A DNA stretch of 9,492 nt from Acidimicrobiia bacterium (GTDB lineage Bacteria; Actinomycetota; Acidimicrobiia; UBA5794; UBA11373). The first letter of the stretch is position 1. Each line of letters starts with the position of its first letter. The notes beneath the pieces are model-generated. The model saw only the letters and a list, made by a program, of their open reading frames with translations. It ran no database searches and was not told the origin of the DNA. This document shows positions 6,133 through 9,492 of the stretch, piece after piece. The translations under genes were made by a program, and so were the position numbers. Location of the stretch: NCBI GenBank assembly GCA_025456165.1, contig JALOLI010000096.1, forward strand, positions 1 to 9,492, written 5' to 3'.

Positions 6133-7769
6133 GCCGCGAGGAGTGGGAGGGGGAGTACCGGCGGTCGTCGAAGCGGCGGGAGCGCTTCGTCACGCTGTCT
6201 TTCGAAGAGGTCCCGCCGCTGGGCCTGCCCGCCGAGGGAGAGCCGCCGGAGAGGGTGGGCTACCCCGGGCAGTACCCCTACACGCGGGGCATCCATCCCA
6301 CCGGCTACCGCGGCCGGCCCTGGACCATCCGCCAGTTCGCCGGGTTCGCCGGGGTCGAGGAGACCAACCGGCGCTTTCGCCACCTCCTGGAGCAGGGCCA
6401 GCACGGGGTGTCGGTCGCCTTCGACATGCCCACCCTCCTGGGCCTCGACTCCGACCACGCCCTGGCCCGGGGAGAGGTGGGGGTGTGCGGAGTGGCGGTG
6501 GACACGGCCGACGATGTGGTGCGCCTCTTCGAGGGCATCCCGCTCGGGGACATCTCGGTCTCGATGACCATCAACGGGCCCGCCCAGGTCGTCTTTGCCT
6601 TCTTCCTGGTGGCCGCCGAGGGGCAGGGGGTGGACTGGGCCCGGGTGCGGGGCACCCTGCAGAACGACATCTTCAAGGAATACATCGCCCAGAAGGAGTG
6701 GCTCTTCCCCCCCGAGCCCCACCTGCGGCTGATCACCGACATGATCGCCTTCTGCGCCCGCCGGGTGCCGCAGTGGAACACCGTCTCGGTGTCGGGCTAC
6801 CACATCCGCGAGGCGGGGGCCACCGCCGTCCAGGAGCTGGCCTTCACCCTCGGCGACGGCTTCGCCTACGTCGAGGCCTGCCGGGCCCGGGGCATGGATG
6901 TGGACGAGTTCGCTCCCCGCCTCTCCTTCTTCTTCGACGCCCACATCGACTTCTTCGAGGAGATCGCCAAGTTCCGGGCGGCGCGGCGGATCTGGGCCCG
7001 GTGGATGAGGGAGCGCTACGGCGCCCGGGACGAGCGGTCGCTGAAGCTGCGCTTCCACACCCAGACCGCCGGGGTGTCCCTCACCGCCCAGCAGCCCGAC
7101 AACAATGTGGTGCGGACCGCCATCGAGGCGCTGGCCGCAGTGCTGGGCGGGACGCAGAGCCTGCATACCAACGCCCTCGACGAGGTCTACGCCCTGCCCA
7201 CGGAGCGGGCGGCGGAGATCGCCCTGCGCACCCAGCAGGTCATCGCCGAGGAGACCGGGGTGGCCGACAGCATCGACCCCCTCGGCGGGTCCTGGCTGGT
7301 GGAGGAGATGACCGACCGCATGGAGCGCCGGGCCGAGGAGTTGCTGGCTCACGTCGACCGCCTCGGCGGTGGGTCCATGCTGGCCGGGGTGCTGCGGGGC
7401 ATCGAGGAGGGCTGGTTCCAGCGGGCGTTGGGCGACTCGGCCTACGAGTTCGAGAAGGCGGTCTCGTCGGGCGAGCGGGTCATCGTGGGGGTGAACCGCT
7501 TTGTGCAGGAGGGGGGCGAGGACCTCGAGATCCTGCGGATCCCCGGCGAGATCGAGGAGCAACAGCGGCGGCGCCTGCAGCAGAGCCGCGTCGCCCGCGA
7601 CCAGGCCGCGGCGGACCGGGCCCTCCACGCGCTGGTGGCGGCGGCCCGGGGTGAGGCGAACCTCATGGAACCGCTGGTGGCGGCGGCCCGGGCCCGGGCT
7701 ACCGAGGGGGAGATCGTCGCCGCCCTGCAGTCGGTGTTCGGCGCCTACCGCGAGCCGCCCCGCGTCTGA
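6129..7769 (+). CDS. Coenzyme B12-dependent acyl-CoA mutase large subunit (isobutyryl-CoA mutase-like)
   Basis: A 546-residue mutase of the methylmalonyl-CoA mutase family that rearranges a CoA ester carbon skeleton by radical chemistry. Motifs include YPYTRGIHPTGYRGRPWTIRQFAGF (49-73 region), VAFDMPTLLGLDSDH (96-110), TLQNDIFKEY (176-185), SGYHIREAGATA (222-233, H225), FAPRLSFFF (261-269) and GGTQSLHTNALDE (340-352). The protein ends after the TIM barrel, so the cobalamin-binding domain must come from a separate small subunit, not seen here. Compared by memory with the Propionibacterium enzyme, Tyr89 is Phe (F70), Ala116 is Ala (A97) and Arg207 is Gln (Q188). Phe/Gln is the isobutyryl-CoA mutase pattern; A97 argues against 2-hydroxyisobutyryl-CoA mutase, which has Asp. 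The GTG start at 6129 overlaps the zinc-ribbon stop. Substrate assignment is inference. Confidence 0.93.
   Translation: MSREEWEGEYRRSSKRRERFVTLSFEEVPPLGLPAEGEPPERVGYPGQYPYTRGIHPTGYRGRPWTIRQFAGFAGVEETNRRFRHLLEQGQHGVSVAFDMPTLLGLDSDHALARGEVGVCGVAVDTADDVVRLFEGIPLGDISVSMTINGPAQVVFAFFLVAAEGQGVDWARVRGTLQNDIFKEYIAQKEWLFPPEPHLRLITDMIAFCARRVPQWNTVSVSGYHIREAGATAVQELAFTLGDGFAYVEACRARGMDVDEFAPRLSFFFDAHIDFFEEIAKFRAARRIWARWMRERYGARDERSLKLRFHTQTAGVSLTAQQPDNNVVRTAIEALAAVLGGTQSLHTNALDEVYALPTERAAEIALRTQQVIAEETGVADSIDPLGGSWLVEEMTDRMERRAEELLAHVDRLGGGSMLAGVLRGIEEGWFQRALGDSAYEFEKAVSSGERVIVGVNRFVQEGGEDLEILRIPGEIEEQQRRRLQQSRVARDQAAADRALHALVAAARGEANLMEPLVAAARARATEGEIVAALQSVFGAYREPPRV
7630..7692 (+). repeat. 21-bp direct repeat within the mutase gene
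   Basis: An identical 21-base stretch occurs at 7630-7650 and 7672-7692, 42 bases apart, and encodes the repeated peptide LVAAAR near the C-terminus. The spacing is 14 codons, so recombination between copies would keep the frame. It probably reflects similar codon use in an Ala-rich helix. Confidence 0.8.
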
Positions 7770-7802
7770 GGCGGGCGGGTCCGAGAGGCGGTGCCGCCGG
7801 GG

Positions 7803-7808
7803 TAGCAT
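7803..7808 (+). promoter_or_regulatory. -10 box (TAGCAT), leaderless-type, for the small lipoprotein gene
   Basis: ggTAGCAT ends seven bases before the ATG at 7816 and no Shine-Dalgarno sequence is present between them. This suggests transcription starting at or next to the start codon. The gene can therefore be expressed independently of the mutase operon 46 bases upstream. Confidence 0.5.
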
Positions 7809-7815
7809 CGCGGGC

Positions 7816-8229
7816 ATGTCGACCTTCCGCCGGATCGTCCTGGTGCTGGCGCTGTGCGCCTCGGCCCTGGGCGCTGCCGGTTGCGGCGGCGGCGGCGGTG
7901 AACCCATCGTCTTCGGAGAGGGGGAGATCCCCTCTTCGGTCCCCGATGACCTCCCGATCCCTCCCGGGGCGGTGGTGGGCTCCACCATGGTGGACCGGGT
8001 CAACCATCGCACCGAGTTCGCTATGACGCTGCCCCAGGAGGCCACCGCCGTGGTGCAGTACTACACGGTGAATCTGGTCAGCGCCGGATTCGTGGTGGAC
8101 TCCTCAGCGGGCGACCCACTGGGGAACTGGCGGATCGAGTTCAGGCGGGGCGAGTTGCGCGGCAGCATCGTGATCCAGCCGGGAGGGCCGGGCCTGGCGG
8201 CGGTGGTGGTCGGCCTCAACGCCTCGTGA
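7816..8229 (+). CDS. Small secreted lipoprotein of unknown function (137 aa)
   Basis: The N-terminus MSTFRRIVLVLALCASALG is a signal sequence with a lipobox ending AAGC (cysteine 23), followed by a five-glycine stretch. The mature part (about 110 residues) should be anchored outside the membrane. It has a motif VPDDLPIPPGAVVGSTMVD (about 42-60), then a segment QEATAVVQYYTVNLVSAGFVV, and ends in a strand-rich region. This layout, with a helix of the type xAVxxYYxxxLxxAGF, resembles small actinobacterial lipoproteins in which a peptide segment after 'P-x-P-x-A' precedes a two-layer alpha/beta domain. No function is known to me. A leaderless-type promoter precedes it and a weak terminator-like hairpin follows it, so it may be monocistronic. 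Confidence 0.85.
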   Translation: MSTFRRIVLVLALCASALGAAGCGGGGGEPIVFGEGEIPSSVPDDLPIPPGAVVGSTMVDRVNHRTEFAMTLPQEATAVVQYYTVNLVSAGFVVDSSAGDPLGNWRIEFRRGELRGSIVIQPGGPGLAAVVVGLNAS

Positions 8230-8233
8230 TCGA

Positions 8234-8253
8234 GGCCGCTCTCGGCTAGTTTT
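8234..8253 (+). terminator. Weak intrinsic terminator candidate after the small lipoprotein gene
   Basis: A five-pair stem GGCCG/CGGCT (one G-T pair, loop CTCT) is followed by TAGTTTT, five bases after the stop at 8229. The stem is short. The same T-rich bases include TAGTTT (8247-8252), which could instead be a -10 box for the next gene. Confidence 0.4.
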
Positions 8254-8267
8254 CGTCTGGCAGGCCA

Positions 8268-8326
8268 AGGGGGTACGCGAATAGGTCCGCCTCGGGGCGG
8301 GGCGGCGGCCTATTGGCGCACCCCCT
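8268..8326 (+). promoter_or_regulatory. Long imperfect inverted repeat upstream of a small unknown gene
   Basis: The 17-base arm at 8269-8285 (GGGGGTACGCGAATAGG) pairs with 8309-8325 (CCTATTGGCGCACCCCC) at 15 of 17 positions, and 8268/8326 adds one more pair. The loop of 23 bases is GC-rich. The structure ends directly before AAGGA and the start codons at 8331 and 8340, so as RNA it could control ribosome access. As DNA it could be an operator. No T-tract follows, which argues against a simple terminator. Confidence 0.6.
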
Positions 8327-8339
8327 AAGGATGGAGAGC

Positions 8340-8543
8340 ATGGGGCGTTTGCGCCGGTTTCCCGAGAGCCGCTTCGTCGGCGTGCGCGACGAGATGCGGG
8401 TGTACGACTGCGACGACGACGGCCAGTTCACCGCGTTGAGCCTTCGGGTGGAGGCCGACGACCTGGTGGGCCGGGCCCTGGTGGCTTCCTTCTCGCCGGA
8501 CACCCCGGCCGAGGCGCGCAACCGCGGCTTCCGGGAGCGCTGA
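8340..8543 (+). CDS. Small hypothetical protein (67 aa)
   Basis: I do not recognise this protein. From the ATG at 8340 it reads MGRLRRFPESRFVGVRDE and later MRVYDCDDDGQFTALSLRVE, and ends with FSPDTPAEARNRGFRER. It is charged, has one cysteine and no membrane segment, and looks like a small soluble cytosolic protein. ATG 8340 is preferred because AAGGA lies about eight bases upstream; ATG 8331 and TTG 8313 are in frame but less well placed, and TTG 8313 falls inside the inverted-repeat arm. An overlapping minus-strand ORF (8246-8521) is Ser/Arg/Pro-rich and looks like a shadow. The gene converges with the hydrolase gene, with 13 bases between them. Confidence 0.6.
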   Translation: MGRLRRFPESRFVGVRDEMRVYDCDDDGQFTALSLRVEADDLVGRALVASFSPDTPAEARNRGFRER

Positions 8544-8546
8544 GCG

Positions 8547-8565
8547 CCCGCCGGGGTCAGGCGGG
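8547..8565. terminator. Hairpin between convergent genes, possible bidirectional terminator
   Basis: CCCGCC (8547-8552) and GGCGGG (8560-8565) form a six-base stem around a seven-base loop that includes the hydrolase stop codon. There is no T-tract on either side. The location between convergent genes is the main argument. Confidence 0.25.
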
Positions 8566-9198
8566 GGCGGCGAGGCAGGCAGCCACGGCGTCGGCCACCC
8601 GGCCCTCCCGGCCGTAGAAGAAGTGGTCGCTGCCGCCGATCACCTGCAGGCCGGCGCCGGTGGCCGCGGCATAGGCGCTCAGGTCTTCCACGGTGGTGAA
8701 CTGGTCGCAGTCGCCGAGGATGAACAGGCGGCGGGCGGGAGCCAGGATCGCCGGAGCCGGGAGGCCGGGGGCCAGGCCGGAGCTAACCGGCGGGGCGATC
8801 CCGGCGTATGGGCCCCTGCCCCCGGCGCCGGCTTGCCAGCGCAGGGCGGCGACCGCCCCGAACGACCATCCCGCCAGGGCCAGGGGTAGGGCCGGGAAGG
8901 CGCCGGCGGCCGCCGCCGCGGCGACGCCGACGTCCTCGACTTCGGCCTCGCCGCCGCCCCACGACCCGGTGGAGGCGCCCACGCCCCGGAAGTTGAAGCG
9001 CAGCACCGGGCAGCCGGCGCCCGCAAGGTGCGCCGCCACCGTGCGCAGCAGGGGCACGTCCATGGTGCCGCCGTGGAGGGGGTGGGGGTGGCACAGCACC
9101 ACGACCGGGCCGACTGGCTCCGGAGGCAGGCTCCAGCGGGCCTGCAGCGTCACGCCGCTGGGGCCCGGCAGCCTCTCCGGCAGGGCGGGCTCACTCAT
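8557..9198 (-). CDS. Alpha/beta-fold hydrolase (COG2945-like)
   Basis: A 213-residue alpha/beta hydrolase of the short dienelactone-hydrolase-like group. It has the oxyanion-side motif CHPHPLHGGTMD (36-47), the strand-turn FNFRGVGASTG (69-79), the nucleophile elbow GWSFGA with S112, an acidic residue in LGDCDQF (D163 or D165) and the final GSDHFFYGR with H192. The catalytic triad is therefore complete. Members of this group are poorly characterised esterases or peptidase-like enzymes; the substrate cannot be inferred. No signal peptide is visible. ATG 9198 is chosen because GGGAG lies six to seven bases upstream. The frame stays open to 9375, but that extension is Arg/Pro-rich and crosses the neighbouring promoter. 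It is divergent from the dihydrolipoyl dehydrogenase gene. Confidence 0.92.
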   Translation of the reverse strand: MSEPALPERLPGPSGVTLQARWSLPPEPVGPVVVLCHPHPLHGGTMDVPLLRTVAAHLAGAGCPVLRFNFRGVGASTGSWGGGEAEVEDVGVAAAAAAGAFPALPLALAGWSFGAVAALRWQAGAGGRGPYAGIAPPVSSGLAPGLPAPAILAPARRLFILGDCDQFTTVEDLSAYAAATGAGLQVIGGSDHFFYGREGRVADAVAACLAAPA

Positions 9199-9268
9199 CG
9201 CCCGCTCCCGTGCCCGGGTCTCCCGCGGGGTGGGGCGGTGCTGCGCTGGGGCATCTTCCCTCGGCCAC
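9191..9268 (-). CDS. Possible 25-codon leader ORF overlapping the hydrolase start
   Basis: On the minus strand a GTG at 9268 begins six bases after the TAGCCT box, and its frame runs 25 codons to a TGA at 9193-9191 that overlaps the hydrolase ATG region (ATGAGTGA). The peptide is Gly/Pro/Ala-rich and looks undistinguished. It parallels the leader ORF at 5846 in layout only. Chance is a real possibility. Confidence 0.2.
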   Translation of the reverse strand: MAEGRCPSAAPPHPAGDPGTGAGDE

Positions 9269-9274
9269 CGGCCC

Positions 9275-9280
9275 AGGCTA
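9275..9280 (-). promoter_or_regulatory. Candidate -10 box (TAGCCT) for the hydrolase gene
   Basis: ggTAGCCT on the minus strand resembles the ggTAGCAT and ggTACCAT boxes elsewhere in the window. It lies about 77 bases upstream of the hydrolase ATG, in the divergent region shared with the dehydrogenase gene. No -35 was recognised. Confidence 0.35.
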
Positions 9281-9295
9281 CCCCGGTCACGCTGA

Positions 9296-9492
<197 letters not shown>

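Noticed and set aside
5916..8045. A 709-codon minus-strand ORF opposite the mutase gene
   Set aside because: Its His/Pro/Gly/Arg-rich translation has no recognisable domain and mirrors the codon structure of the well-supported mutase on the plus strand.
8246..8521. A 91-codon minus-strand ORF overlapping the small 67-residue gene
   Set aside because: Ser/Arg/Pro-rich composition and no ribosome-binding site of note; the plus-strand reading is better balanced and has a sensible start.

Overview
The window is a GC-rich (roughly 70 %), densely packed bacterial chromosome segment. GTG and TTG starts are common, genes overlap by GTGA, -10 boxes of the TAnnnT type sit seven bases before start codons, and an F420-type luciferase-like oxidoreductase lies beside a SUF gene pair. 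Together these suggest an actinomycete, possibly an uncultured Acidimicrobiia-like lineage. The taxonomic guess is inference. No rRNA, tRNA, CRISPR array, IS element or phage gene was seen, and no gene-free stretch exceeds 300 bases.

Left two thirds, minus strand (5740 down to 1): one long co-directional run. In transcription order it is a four-cysteine DsbB/BdbC-type quinone:disulfide oxidoreductase (broken by a tandem duplication), two tandem membrane-anchored thioredoxin-fold proteins with different CxxC centres (CGVC, CPYC), a glyoxalase-II-like metallo-beta-lactamase hydrolase, a luciferase-like F420/FMN oxidoreductase, a secreted lipoprotein of unknown function, the Fe-S assembly ATPase sufC, and the start of the cysteine desulfurase gene sufS, which leaves the window. 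The theme is thiol/disulfide chemistry outside the membrane and sulfur mobilisation inside. sufB and sufD do not precede sufC.

Middle, plus strand (5846 to 8543): a divergent intergenic region with two perfect hairpins, then a five-codon leader ORF, a double zinc-ribbon protein and a B12-dependent acyl-CoA mutase large subunit joined by GTGA overlaps. The mutase carries Phe/Ala/Gln at the positions that separate isobutyryl-CoA-type from methylmalonyl-CoA-type enzymes and has no B12-binding domain. A small lipoprotein with its own leaderless-type promoter follows, then a 67-residue unknown protein whose start lies just beyond a long imperfect inverted repeat.

Right end: a minus-strand alpha/beta hydrolase (9198 to 8557) converges on the small unknown gene and diverges from a plus-strand dihydrolipoyl dehydrogenase that runs off the right edge with a TTG start.

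The strongest anomaly is the exact 34-bp tandem duplication (5523-5590) in the dsbB-type gene. Removing one copy restores a perfect 184-residue protein, so it is a very recent mutation, a reversible switch or an assembly error. Other points worth a second look are the paired thioredoxins, the mutase specificity residues, the leader ORFs and the hairpins.
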